From positions 1-48,605 of the forward strand of contig CAMCFN010000032.1 of the NCBI GenBank assembly GCA_945874145.1: DNA of 48,605 nucleotides, read 5' to 3'. The notes under the pieces were generated by a model. It saw only the letters and a list, made by a program, of their open reading frames with translations, was not told the origin of the DNA and did not search any database. Position 1 is the first letter of the stretch; each line of letters starts with the position of its first letter. This DNA comes from Akkermansia muciniphila. GTDB taxonomy: Bacteria; Verrucomicrobiota; Verrucomicrobiia; Limisphaerales; SXTU01. This document shows positions 33,444 to 43,382 of this stretch, in pieces. The position numbers and the translations under genes were made by a program.

Positions 33444-34583
33444 ATGCCCCCTGCCGCCCCACCCGCCGCCCCCATCGCCCTCATCTGGGGCGACGAGGAC
33501 TTCGCGGTAAAGCAGCGCGCGCGGCAGCTCTACGACAAGTGGTGCGGCGAAGTCGGTGGCATGGACCACGAGTTGGTGGATGCCGCCGTTGGCAACGCGA
33601 GCGAAGCACTCAAGGCGCTGGGCAAACTTCGCGAGGCGCTCCAGACACTGCCTTTCTTCGGCGGAGGCAAGGTCGTGTGGTTCAAAGATTGCAGCTTTCT
33701 CGGCGATGACCGCACGTCGGGTTCCAGCGCCGTGACCGAGTCGCTTGCAGCGCTCGCAGCGGAGTTGAAGGCCTTTCGCTGGGAAGGCGTGCGGCTGCTC
33801 GTCAGCGCCGGCAAGGTGGACAAACGGAAGACGTTTTACAAAACCCTGGAAAAGCTCGGCAGCGTCGAGGCCTTCGCCGGGCTGTCGCTCGACGACCGCA
33901 ACTGGGCGGACCAGGCCGAGGATCTCGCTTACAAAAAGCTCAAGGCGCTGAAGAAGGAGATTTCCTCCGAAGCCCTTGCCAAGCTCGTCGCCAACGTCGG
34001 CCCGAATGCCGCGCAGTTGAACAGCGAAGTCGAGAAACTGGCCGCTTACGTGGGTGCTAGCGCCGAGGTGGAACTGGCGGACGTGGACGCCATTGTCACG
34101 CGCAACAAGCAAGCCCGCGCCTTTGCCCTCGCCGACGCTCTGGGCGATCGCGACTTGCCCAAGCTCCTCCGCACGCTCGACGAGGAGTTGTGGGAGATCC
34201 GGATCAAGGTCGAGAAGAAATCCGAGATTGGCCTGCTCTACGGCCTCATCTCGAAGGTGCGCGTGATGATTTTCCTGCAAGAGATGATCAAGGCCGGCTG
34301 GCTGAAGGCCGATGGCGACTACAACCGGTTCAAATCCCAGCTTGAGCGCGTCCCCGCCGACGCGCTGCCCGAGGACAAGCGCATCAACCCGCTGGCGATG
34401 AACCCCTACGTGCTCTTTCGCGCGCTGCCGCAGGCGAAGCGCTACTCGACCGCTGAGTTGATCCGCGCGATGGATTTGCTGCTCCAGTGCAACATGAAGC
34501 TGGTGAGCAGCGGCCTGGACGAGTCGTTGGTGCTGCAACAGACGCTGACCCAAATCGTGCGGAAGGAGGAGGTGGTGAGGTGA
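33444..34583 (+). CDS. holA: DNA polymerase III delta subunit
   Basis: A 379-residue clamp-loader delta subunit. The N-terminal AAA+-like part starts IALIWGDEDFAVKQRARQLYDKW (the family L-x-G-x-E-x-x-x-x-x). VVWFKDCSFLGD follows, and KLVANVGPNAAQLNSEVEKLAAYVG is the typical mid-domain helix. A collar domain lies at the C-terminus (NPYVLFRALPQAKRYSTAELIRAMDLLLQCNMKLVSSG). It opens the beta clamp during loading. The short Ala/Pro-rich N-terminus is ordinary for the phylum. It is preceded by a heptad-tract element and followed by another tract and the second hairpin pair. Confidence 0.87.
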   Translation: MPPAAPPAAPIALIWGDEDFAVKQRARQLYDKWCGEVGGMDHELVDAAVGNASEALKALGKLREALQTLPFFGGGKVVWFKDCSFLGDDRTSGSSAVTESLAALAAELKAFRWEGVRLLVSAGKVDKRKTFYKTLEKLGSVEAFAGLSLDDRNWADQAEDLAYKKLKALKKEISSEALAKLVANVGPNAAQLNSEVEKLAAYVGASAEVELADVDAIVTRNKQARAFALADALGDRDLPKLLRTLDEELWEIRIKVEKKSEIGLLYGLISKVRVMIFLQEMIKAGWLKADGDYNRFKSQLERVPADALPEDKRINPLAMNPYVLFRALPQAKRYSTAELIRAMDLLLQCNMKLVSSGLDESLVLQQTLTQIVRKEEVVR

Positions 34584-34588
34584 GGGGA

Positions 34589-34616
34589 ATTGAGAATGGC
34601 GAATTGGGAACGGAGA
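34589..34616. repeat. Heptad tract downstream of holA
   Basis: Four contiguous 7-bp units ATTGAGA, ATGGCGA, ATTGGGA, ACGGAGA begin 5 bp after the holA stop codon. On the minus strand the core reads CAATTCG, CCATTCT, CAATTCC. Confidence 0.65.
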
Positions 34617-34636
34617 GCACGGGCGCGACACTCCCC

Positions 34637-34740
34637 GGAGCGCGGCCTTCAGGCCGCTTCAACGCACGAAGGCAAAACGGCTGGCGAAGTTCGGACGCAT
34701 TGGGCAACCGCACCCTGAAGCAGGCCGAAGCCCGTGCTCC
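34637..34740. repeat. BIME-like inverted pair of GGAGCGCGG hairpins, intact
   Basis: Left unit: GGAGCGCGGCC (34637-34647), TTCA, GGCCGC (34652-34657), then TTCAAC. Right unit on the minus strand: GGAGCACGGGC (34740-34730), TTCG, GCCTGC, then TTCAGG. The pair is 104 bp long and has the same layout as the interrupted 105-bp pair at 27725-27982. Its right unit therefore supplies the empty-site state of the locus occupied by the MITE-like element. It lies in the 235-bp gap between holA and a small membrane protein gene; apart from this pair and the heptad tract I see nothing else there. Confidence 0.8.
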
Positions 34741-34818
34741 TCTGCGCCGCCCTTGCCACGGGGCGGGTGTGGGTGTTGATTGCGGCAGACGGTTGCATCG
34801 TCCGAAACGGGGCGCGGC

Positions 34819-35067
34819 ATGAGTGATGAAGCGACAAGCAAGACGGGCAGGACGTGGTTTCACGTCGTGGTTGTGGTGTTACTCTATGCATTCAGCACCG
34901 GCCCGGCATTCGTGCTCGTCCAACGCAAGGCCATGCCCGAAGCATCGTTGGCAATATATCTGCCACTTTCGTTGTGTTGCCACGTGACCGGTGCCACACC
35001 TGCTTTTGTTCATTATCTCAAGGGATGGCTTGACCTCACCCACACTCCGGTCCCGCGGCTACTATAA
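34819..35067 (+). CDS. Small hypothetical membrane protein
   Basis: An 82-residue protein, not recognised. Two hydrophobic stretches (WFHVVVVVLLYAFSTGPAFVLV and AIYLPLSLCCHVTGATPAFV) suggest two membrane helices. Its TAA shares one base with the ATG of the STAS-domain gene (35067), which supports translation coupling and hence a real gene. No function can be given. Confidence 0.45.
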   Translation: MSDEATSKTGRTWFHVVVVVLLYAFSTGPAFVLVQRKAMPEASLAIYLPLSLCCHVTGATPAFVHYLKGWLDLTHTPVPRLL

Positions 35068-35636
35068 TGACCTCCCCTTCTCCCACCCTCCTCGCCGCGC
35101 GCGTCGGTGACACCGTCTGCGTGAAGATCTCCGGGCGCGCGAACTTCGCCACCAGCGTGGACTTCAAACAGCTCGTCACCGAGGCCTGCGCGCGCGGTGC
35201 CCAGCGGTTCATTGTGGACCTCGCAGCGTGCCCCATCATGGACAGCACCTTTTTGGGCGTGCTGGCCAGCCTGGGCATGAAATTGTCCGCCGACGATCTT
35301 CCCCCCGAGCGGCGCCCGATCGAGCTGCTGAACCCTTCGGCCAAGGTCGCCGACCTCATTGACAACCTCGGCGTGCTGCAACTCTTCCGCGTGGTGCAAG
35401 GCAGCACCCCGGAGAATCTAAGCTTCACGGCGGTCGAGTGCGCGGGGGCCTCGAAGCTGGAGCTGTCCCGCAACTGCCTGGAGGCGCATCAAGTCCTCAT
35501 GAACCTCAATGCGGACAACGCGGCGAAGTTCAAGGACGTGGCGCAGTTCTTTGCGGAGGACATCGCCAAGCAGGAGGCGGCGAAGCAGGCGGTGGACACA
35601 AACCCGTCCAACCCGGCAGTCCCCCAGCCGAGCTGA
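35067..35636 (+). CDS. STAS-domain (anti-sigma factor antagonist-like) protein
   Basis: A 189-residue protein. The STAS domain spans about residues 8-115: GDTVCVKISGRANFATSVDFKQLVTEA, then FIVDLAACPIMDSTFLGVLASLG, where Ser60 in MDSTF is the phosphorylatable serine position of SpoIIAA-type antagonists. The C-terminal extension (AKFKDVAQFFAEDIAKQEAAKQAV) is helical. It probably acts in a partner-switching regulatory path. No cognate anti-sigma kinase is adjacent; the Hanks kinase/ECF pair is 10 kb away. Confidence 0.85.
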   Translation: MTSPSPTLLAARVGDTVCVKISGRANFATSVDFKQLVTEACARGAQRFIVDLAACPIMDSTFLGVLASLGMKLSADDLPPERRPIELLNPSAKVADLIDNLGVLQLFRVVQGSTPENLSFTAVECAGASKLELSRNCLEAHQVLMNLNADNAAKFKDVAQFFAEDIAKQEAAKQAVDTNPSNPAVPQPS

Positions 35637-35650
35637 GGCGGCTCTTTGTA

Positions 35651-36340
35651 TCAGACGATCTCGCCGACCGGCACCGCGTTGCTCTTGGGCTTTTCGCGAC
35701 GGAGAACTTCCTCGCACCACTGGAGGTTGCGCAGCGTCCCCCGGTCATGCGGCACGAGCTTGAGCGCGTTTTGAAACGCCTTCGCTGCCGCCGTCAGATC
35801 GCCCAGCCGGATGTGACACATGCCCATGCCCTGCCAGGCCGCGAAGTGATCTGGGTTGAGCAACACGGCTTTGCGGCAGTCGGCGAGGGCCTTCTCCACC
35901 TGGCCGAGCTGCCAGAGCAAGGTGGCGCGCCGGTTCCAACCCTCGGCAAAGAACGGGTGGGTGCGGGTGAGCCGGGTGAGGTGGTTGAGCGCGCCTTTGA
36001 CATTCTTGCGCTCGATGGAGGAGTCAGCCACCCGCAAGATGTGCTCCGCTTCCTCGTCTTCGCTGCTCATCCAGAGGTCAAACAGGGCGCTGATGGCCAC
36101 CGTGCGGATGGACAAGGAGTCGGAGCGAAGGGCTTTCAAGAGTTGCTCGCGGCCGGCGTGGCGGACGAGCTGCTCGGCGGCGGCGATGCGTTCCTTGTCC
36201 GTGCCCGCGAGCATCTGCCGGTAAAGCCGCTCACGGTTCCACTCGGAGCGCATGGCATGCGGCCACGCAAAGTTCACCGCAAGACACACTGCGAGCAGCA
36301 GGTAGAGTCTCACGCACAAGGGGGTGAAGAACCGGTGCAT
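35651..36340 (-). CDS. TPR-repeat exported protein
   Basis: A 229-residue protein. An N-terminal signal or anchor (LCVRLYLLLAVCLAVNFAW) is followed by tetratricopeptide repeats: AEGWNRRATLLWQLGQVEKALADCRKAVLLNPDHFAAWQGMGMCHIRLGDLTAAAKAFQNALKLVPHD. An extra helical region upstream (KERIAAAEQLVRHAGREQLLKAL) precedes the TPRs. It is a scaffold for protein contacts in the periplasm or at the membrane. Convergent with the STAS gene (14-bp gap) and divergent from the U32 gene. Confidence 0.75.
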   Translation of the reverse strand: MHRFFTPLCVRLYLLLAVCLAVNFAWPHAMRSEWNRERLYRQMLAGTDKERIAAAEQLVRHAGREQLLKALRSDSLSIRTVAISALFDLWMSSEDEEAEHILRVADSSIERKNVKGALNHLTRLTRTHPFFAEGWNRRATLLWQLGQVEKALADCRKAVLLNPDHFAAWQGMGMCHIRLGDLTAAAKAFQNALKLVPHDRGTLRNLQWCEEVLRREKPKSNAVPVGEIV

Positions 36341-36471
36341 GTCCGCAACCTAGCACTCCCGCTCGGGGAGACAAGCCCCGGCTGCCGGTGAAGATGGCAG
36401 AAGCACGGGCGGGAACAGGGCTCGACGCTCCGGTGGGGCCGCCGTAGGTTGTGGGCGGTAGGCCCAACTCC

Positions 36472-39159
36472 ATGTCCTCCGCACAGCCAATCGCCAGCGA
36501 CCCTTCCGCGGCACCGTGCTTCACACGCGTGCCATTGCAGTTGCCTGAACTTCTCGCCCCAGCCGGCGACTGGGAGTGCGCCAAGGCCGCCGTCGAAAAC
36601 GGCGCGGACGCTATTTACTTCGGTCTCGACCGTTTCAACGCCCGGATGCGCGCGCAGAACTTCACCGAGGTTGATCTCCCAGCGCTCATGGAGTTCCTGC
36701 ACCGGCGCGGCGTGAAGGGCTACGTCACCTTCAACACGCTCGTCTTCACCGACGAGCTAACCGCCGCCGAGGATTACCTGCGCAGCATCATCGCCGCCGG
36801 GGTGGACGCCGCCATCGTGCAGGACGTGGGCATCGCGCGCCTCATCCGTCGCCTCTCGCCGGACTTCCCCATCCACGCCAGCACGCAGATGACCATCACG
36901 AGCGCTGCCGGCGTAGCCTTCGCCCGTGAACTGGGCTGCAACCTGGTGGTGCTGGCGCGCGAATGCTCGATCAAGGAAATCGAAGCGATCCAGGAGGCCC
37001 AGCGGGAAAGTAAGCCGTGTTCAGTAGTCAGTGTTCAGTCAGAACAGCCGGGCGCAACTGGCCAACCGTCCCCACTGAACACTTCCCCCCTCCCGCTCGA
37101 AGTATTCGTCCACGGCGCGCTCTGCGTGGCCTACAGCGGCCAGTGCCTCACCAGCGAATCGCTCGGCGGCCGCAGCGCGAACCGCGGCGAGTGCGCGCAG
37201 GCGTGTCGGATGCCTTACGAACTCATCTCCGACGGACACAAGGTCGAGCTGGGTGGCCGCAACTACCTCCTCTCCCCGCAAGATCTCGCGGGCCTCGACG
37301 TCCTGCCCGAGCTGGCCCGCGCCGGCGTGTCCTCGCTGAAGATTGAAGGCCGGCTCAAGGCCCCCGAATACGTCGCCAGCATCACGCGCATCTACCGGCA
37401 GGCCTTGGACGAACTCGGAGCACGAAGACCGGAGAGGGGAGCGGAACTGACTCGGCAATCGGCAATCGGCAATCGGCAATACGAACTGGAAATGGCCTTC
37501 AGCCGCGGCCTCTTCACCGGCTGGTTCGGCGGCGTGGACAACCAGAAGCTCGTCCACGCGCGTTTCGGCAAAAAGCGCGGCGCATTTGTCGGCGAAGTCA
37601 CGCGTGTGGCCAGCGACCGCGTCCATGTCCGTCTCGGCGGCACGCTCAAGGCGGGCGATGGCATCGTTTTCGACCCCGGCCACGGCGGCGATAACGAGGA
37701 GGGCGGGCGCGTCTTTCAAATGCGGAGTGCGGAACGCGGAATGCAGAGTGACGAAGCCGTCCTGACCTTCATGCCTGGCGCGGTGGACTCCGCCCGGGTC
37801 CACGCCGGCGACAAGCTGTGGAAAACGAGCGATGCGGAACTGGAGAAGCGTGTTCGCGCCACCTTCGTCGGCGACGCACCGCGCTTCCAGCGACCAGTGA
37901 GCTTTGAGGCTCACGGCCACGCCGGCACGCCGCTCACGCTCATCGCTCGCGACGAACTCGGCCATGTCGCCCAAGCCCAGTCCACTGTGCCCCTCGCTGC
38001 CGCCGCGAAGCAGCCGCTCACCACCGAGCGTCTCACCGAGCAGTTCGGCCGTCTTGGCGGCACGCCCTTCAAGTTCGGCGGGCTGACGAGCCACCTCGAA
38101 GGCGAAGTGATTCTGCCGGTCAGCGAATTGAACCGCCTTCGTCGCGAAGTCGCCGCTGAGCTGGAGCGCCAACGCGCACGGCCGAAACAGTGGCAACTCA
38201 CCGAAGCACCGAACGACTCTTCTCCCGCTCGCTCATCGGGGGAGAGAGAAAAGCAGCGCGTCGCCACAGTCGCCTGCGACTCCGAATTGCTTGTGCTCGT
38301 CCGCAACCAAGCCCAGCTCGAAGCCGCCCTCCGCTGCGGCGTCGCGACGATTTACTGCGAATTTGAAGACCCGAAGCGCTACCGGGAGGCGGTCACCACG
38401 TTTCACACAGCGCGCGGCTGCCAGCCAACGGCCAGCGGTCAGCAGTCAGCAGCGGGCATCTTCGTCGCCCCTCCGCGCATCACGAAGTCCGGCGAGGAGT
38501 GGATTCTCAAGCAGGTGCGCTCCTGCAACGCCGACGGCTACCTCGTCCGCAACTACGACCACCTGAACTTCTTCGCCGACGGCCGCCGCGTTGGCGACTT
38601 CTCGCTCAACGTCGCGAACCCGCTCACGGCGGAGCACTTCATGTCGCGCTTCGGTCTGGAGCGGCTCACGGCGAGCTACGACCTGAACATCGCGCAGCTT
38701 GAGGCGCTGCTGCGCGCCGCGCCGCCGGCGTGGTTCGAAGTCACGATTCACCAACACATGCCCATGTTTCACATGGAGCACTGCGTCTTCTGCGCATTCC
38801 TCTCGAAGGGCAAAGACTTCCGCGACTGTGGCCGGCCTTGCGACCAGCACGACGTGCGCGTGCGCGACCGCGTGGGCCAGGAGCATCCGCTCAAGGCGGA
38901 CGCCGGCTGCCGCAACACCGTCTTCAACGCCCGCGCCCAGACCGGCGCAGAGTTCGTCGGCCGCTTGCAGGCGCTCGGCGTGCGGCGCTTCCGCATCGAG
39001 TTCGTGAATGAGTCGCCCGAGGAAGTCGCCACGACCATTGCCCGCTACCGCGCCCTGCTGCGCGGCGAACTGAGCGGCGAGCAGCTCTGGCGCGAGTTGA
39101 AGCTGCATCACCAACTCGGCGTCACGCGCGGCCAGATGGAAGGCCGAACTGCAATTTGA
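36472..39159 (+). CDS. U32-family peptidase / RlhA-like protein with repeat-derived insertions
   Basis: An 895-residue U32 (collagenase-like) protein: LPELLAPAGDWECAKAAVENGADAIYFGL at the start, IHASTQMTITSAAGVAFARELGC, then the U32 signature EVFVHGALCVAYSGQCLTSESLGGRSANRGECAQACRMPYEL with its cysteines. The C-terminal part carries CVFCAFLSKGKDFRDCGRPCDQHDVRVRD. Family members with this layout (E. coli RlhA, about 650 residues, and TrhP) hydroxylate cytidine or uridine in rRNA or tRNA, so RNA modification is more likely than proteolysis. The excess length comes largely from five in-frame inserts encoded by heptad tracts or a hairpin, at about residues 182-204, 316-336, 417-428, 581-594 and 649-662. 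The first sits directly before the conserved signature. The start at ATG 36472 was chosen as the first Met giving a short leader. Confidence 0.85.
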   Translation: MSSAQPIASDPSAAPCFTRVPLQLPELLAPAGDWECAKAAVENGADAIYFGLDRFNARMRAQNFTEVDLPALMEFLHRRGVKGYVTFNTLVFTDELTAAEDYLRSIIAAGVDAAIVQDVGIARLIRRLSPDFPIHASTQMTITSAAGVAFARELGCNLVVLARECSIKEIEAIQEAQRESKPCSVVSVQSEQPGATGQPSPLNTSPLPLEVFVHGALCVAYSGQCLTSESLGGRSANRGECAQACRMPYELISDGHKVELGGRNYLLSPQDLAGLDVLPELARAGVSSLKIEGRLKAPEYVASITRIYRQALDELGARRPERGAELTRQSAIGNRQYELEMAFSRGLFTGWFGGVDNQKLVHARFGKKRGAFVGEVTRVASDRVHVRLGGTLKAGDGIVFDPGHGGDNEEGGRVFQMRSAERGMQSDEAVLTFMPGAVDSARVHAGDKLWKTSDAELEKRVRATFVGDAPRFQRPVSFEAHGHAGTPLTLIARDELGHVAQAQSTVPLAAAAKQPLTTERLTEQFGRLGGTPFKFGGLTSHLEGEVILPVSELNRLRREVAAELERQRARPKQWQLTEAPNDSSPARSSGEREKQRVATVACDSELLVLVRNQAQLEAALRCGVATIYCEFEDPKRYREAVTTFHTARGCQPTASGQQSAAGIFVAPPRITKSGEEWILKQVRSCNADGYLVRNYDHLNFFADGRRVGDFSLNVANPLTAEHFMSRFGLERLTASYDLNIAQLEALLRAAPPAWFEVTIHQHMPMFHMEHCVFCAFLSKGKDFRDCGRPCDQHDVRVRDRVGQEHPLKADAGCRNTVFNARAQTGAEFVGRLQALGVRRFRIEFVNESPEEVATTIARYRALLRGELSGEQLWRELKLHHQLGVTRGQMEGRTAI
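37017..37087. repeat. Heptad-tract element with perfect inverted repeat inside the U32 gene
   Basis: Units GTGTTCA, GTAGTCA, GTGTTCA, GTCAGAA (37017-37044) face ACTGAAC, ACTTCCC (37074-37087). AGTGTTCAGT (37030-37039) and ACTGAACACT (37074-37083) form a perfect 10-bp inverted repeat. The element is in frame and encodes most of SKPCSVVSVQSEQPGATGQ and the following Pro/Ser stretch. Confidence 0.78.
37417..37480. repeat. Heptad tract with four perfect CGGCAAT units inside the U32 gene
   Basis: A continuous period-7 run. Degenerate GGAGCAC, GAAGACC, GGAGAGG, GGAGCGG and AACTGAC (37417-37451) lead into CGGCAAT repeated four times without error at 37453-37480. It is translated as a Glu/Arg-rich stretch followed by RQSAIGNRQY. 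The perfect array is the most recently amplified-looking tract in the window. Confidence 0.82.
37721..37755. repeat. Heptad tract inside the U32 gene
   Basis: Units TGCGGAG, TGCGGAA, CGCGGAA, TGCAGAG, TGACGAA are translated as MRSAERGMQSDEA, an insert between strands of the U32 protein. Confidence 0.78.
38416..38457. repeat. Heptad tract inside the U32 gene
   Basis: Units GGCTGCC, AGCCAAC, GGCCAGC, GGTCAGC, AGTCAGC, AGCGGGC are translated as GCQPTASGQQSAAG. Confidence 0.72.
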
Positions 39160-39200
39160 CACGTTCCCAAGCCACGAATACGTTCGCCCCCAGAAATCAG

Positions 39201-39551
39201 ATGAGCACCGCCACCGTCGCCGAACCTGTCATCAGTCTCACCCCCAGCGCAGCCGAGCAGGTGAAGTCCATGCTCGCGAACGAGAAGGATAGCGCTGGCA
39301 AGTCCCTCCGCGTGTATGTCGAGAAGGGCGGCTGCTCCGGCATGCAATATGGCATGGTCTTCGACGAACAACGCGACGGTGACACGGCGGACGAATTCTA
39401 CGGCGTGAGCGTCCTGACCGACGCCATCAGCGCCGACCTGCTGCGCGGCTGCGTCATCGACTTCAAGGACGAGCTGACCGGTGGCGGGTTCAAGATTTCC
39501 AATCCCAACGCCAAACAGAGCTGCGGCTGCGGGAAGTCCTTTGAGGCCTAG
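39201..39551 (+). CDS. Iron-sulfur cluster assembly/insertion protein, IscA/ErpA (HesB) family
   Basis: A 116-residue A-type carrier. The three cluster-binding cysteines are Cys45 in EKGGCSGMQYGM, and Cys108 and Cys110 in QSCGCGKSF at the C-terminus. It delivers Fe-S clusters to apo-proteins in the cytoplasm. The start at ATG 39201 gives the standard short leader. It follows the U32 gene by 41 bp. Nearby Fe-S clients include ThiC and ArsS, but a direct link is not shown. Confidence 0.93.
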   Translation: MSTATVAEPVISLTPSAAEQVKSMLANEKDSAGKSLRVYVEKGGCSGMQYGMVFDEQRDGDTADEFYGVSVLTDAISADLLRGCVIDFKDELTGGGFKISNPNAKQSCGCGKSFEA

Positions 39552-39763
39552 CCCGATTTGATCACCCGGCGCAGGCCGACCCCAGCCCTTCCGTGCGATG
39601 CGGAAGGGCGCTTCGTTTTCAGGGGCGGCAATCGATTAAGTGGCCGCGCAAGCGCGCCGAGACCGCAAAGCTTTCTGCCCTCTCTCATTTTTGGGTTTCT
39701 GCACTCTTGGGTGGCAAAACCCTTCGTCTTCTTTGGCCTTCCCCAATCTTTGGACCGTCCTGC

Positions 39764-39798
39764 TTTGAACCTTGAACTTTGAAGCTCGAACTTTGAAC
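39764..39798. repeat. Heptad tract upstream of a Gfo/Idh gene
   Basis: Five contiguous units TTTGAAC, CTTGAAC, TTTGAAG, CTCGAAC, TTTGAAC end 8 bp before the start codon at 39807. The rest of the 255-bp gap (39552-39763) holds a possible GGGTTT...AAACCC stem near 39684-39711 and pyrimidine-rich sequence, with no gene seen. Confidence 0.75.
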
Positions 39799-39806
39799 TT
39801 CGGGCC

Positions 39807-40868
39807 ATGAGCCAGCCCTTTCGCGTCGCGTTCATCGGCGTCGACCATCCGCACGGTGCGGCATGGCGCGAATCGCTGCTCCACCTTGCGGGCGAAGTCG
39901 CCATCACCGCGCTGGTGCCTGAGTTTTCCTGCACGCTTGCGAGTTTGGAGGAACAACTCGCCGCTGTGCCGCGCTTCAACAGCATCGCGGAACTCCTTGA
40001 TCACGGCACCCACCTCTTCGACGGCGCAGTGATCTGCCTGCCCAATGATCGCACTCCCGCCGCGTTGGAGCAGTTGGCCGCCGCGGGCAAGCACATCCTT
40101 GCCGAGAAACCCTGCGGCCGGAACGCCGCCGCCGCGCGGCCAGCCCTGGAGAAAGTCCACCAGTCCGGCGTGGCGTTCCAGACCGGCTACGTCTGGCGTT
40201 ATGACGAAGGCTCGCAGCGGCTGAAGGCCATGATCGCCGAAGGGCGCTTCGGCAAGCTCATCAGCGTGGAGATGACCTGCGTGACCAGCGATGCGAACCG
40301 GCGTGGCCCGTCGCACTTCCTCTTCGACCCGCAGATGAGCGGCGGCGGCTTCTTCAACTGGCTCGGCTGTCATTACCTTGATCTGCTGGGCTACGTGACC
40401 GGCCAGTCCGTGGCCGGGGTGACCGCGCGCACGGGCGTCTTCGGCGAGACGCCGCTCGGCGTCGAGGACGGCGGCTCGGCCATCTTTGATCTTTCCGGTG
40501 GCGGGCTCGCGACGTTTGTTGGCGGCTACTGGCTCCCGCGCTGGGCGGGTGAATGGCGCTGGTCCCTGCGCGGCAGCCAGCGCTGGGTGCATTGGGACCC
40601 GAATCGTGCGGGCACGAGCGGTGTGCTGGAGATTCACGGGCCGCAGCCGCAGTTCCATGCGATGGAAGAAGTTTTCTCCCTGCCGCCAGACAAAACCCCC
40701 GGCTACTGCGGCTACCGCAGCCGCGAGTTGATCCGCGACTGGCTGGCCGTCGCGCGCGGTGAGCGCCGTGAATGCCGCAACACGACCGCCTCCGCCCTCG
40801 CCGCGCTGGAGCTCATGGACGCCATGTATCGCTCCAGCGCGGAGGAGCGGCGCGTCCGTCTCCCGTAG
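39807..40868 (+). CDS. Gfo/Idh/MocA family oxidoreductase
   Basis: A 353-residue protein. The N-terminal Rossmann part is FRVAFIGVDHPHGAAWRESL (in place of the usual GxGxxG), with AVICLPNDRTPAALEQLAAAGKHILAEKPCGRNA carrying the EKP signature. GGGFFNWLGCHYLDLLGYVTGQ is the C-terminal domain motif with a conserved His. The altered nucleotide-binding motif (GVDHPHG) is typical of a subgroup in Planctomycetes and Verrucomicrobia. Likely a sugar dehydrogenase of unknown substrate, cytoplasmic. The heptad tract occupies its immediate upstream region. Confidence 0.86.
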   Translation: MSQPFRVAFIGVDHPHGAAWRESLLHLAGEVAITALVPEFSCTLASLEEQLAAVPRFNSIAELLDHGTHLFDGAVICLPNDRTPAALEQLAAAGKHILAEKPCGRNAAAARPALEKVHQSGVAFQTGYVWRYDEGSQRLKAMIAEGRFGKLISVEMTCVTSDANRRGPSHFLFDPQMSGGGFFNWLGCHYLDLLGYVTGQSVAGVTARTGVFGETPLGVEDGGSAIFDLSGGGLATFVGGYWLPRWAGEWRWSLRGSQRWVHWDPNRAGTSGVLEIHGPQPQFHAMEEVFSLPPDKTPGYCGYRSRELIRDWLAVARGERRECRNTTASALAALELMDAMYRSSAEERRVRLP

Positions 40869-43133
<2,265 letters not shown>

Positions 43134-43151
43134 AAGTGATACTCATTTCCC

Positions 43152-43382
43152 ATGATTCAGGCGGAAGAACTGGTTGGTGGCGAATGGGCCGAGTGGTATC
43201 GGCTCACGCCCGCCCAACGCTGGCTGGAGAGCGAGAAACTCTGGCAGACCTATCTCGCGCTGGGAGGTTCACTTGATCCCGAACCCGATACGCAAAGTCC
43301 TTTCTTCGATGCGCGCGCACCGCGTCCGCGCCCTGCTCATGGGCGGGCAGGCGTGCGTGTTTTACGGCGCGGCCGAGTTTAG
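43152..43382 (+). CDS. Small protein overlapping a nucleotidyltransferase gene (antitoxin-like position)
   Basis: A 76-residue protein, [53 protein letters not shown] at the start and ending in a short Arg-rich tail. I recall similar small proteins with the W-Y-R-L-T-P-x-x-R-W pattern immediately upstream of nucleotidyltransferase genes in other bacteria, but cannot check here. It overlaps the downstream gene by 110 bp in another frame. The arrangement resembles a toxin-antitoxin or HEPN/MNT-like pair with the small partner first. It lies 18 bp after the thiC stop. Confidence 0.6.
   Translation: MIQAEELVGGEWAEWYRLTPAQRWLESEKLWQTYLALGGSLDPEPDTQSPFFDARAPRPRPAHGRAGVRVLRRGRV

Noticed and set aside
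36365..36450. A third hairpin or repeat family upstream of the U32 gene
   Set aside because: The sequence is GC-rich and looks repeat-like, but I found no second copy in the window and no clear stem.
37417..37480. Possible CRISPR-like array
   Set aside because: Units are 7 bp and contiguous with no spacers; no cas gene is in the window.
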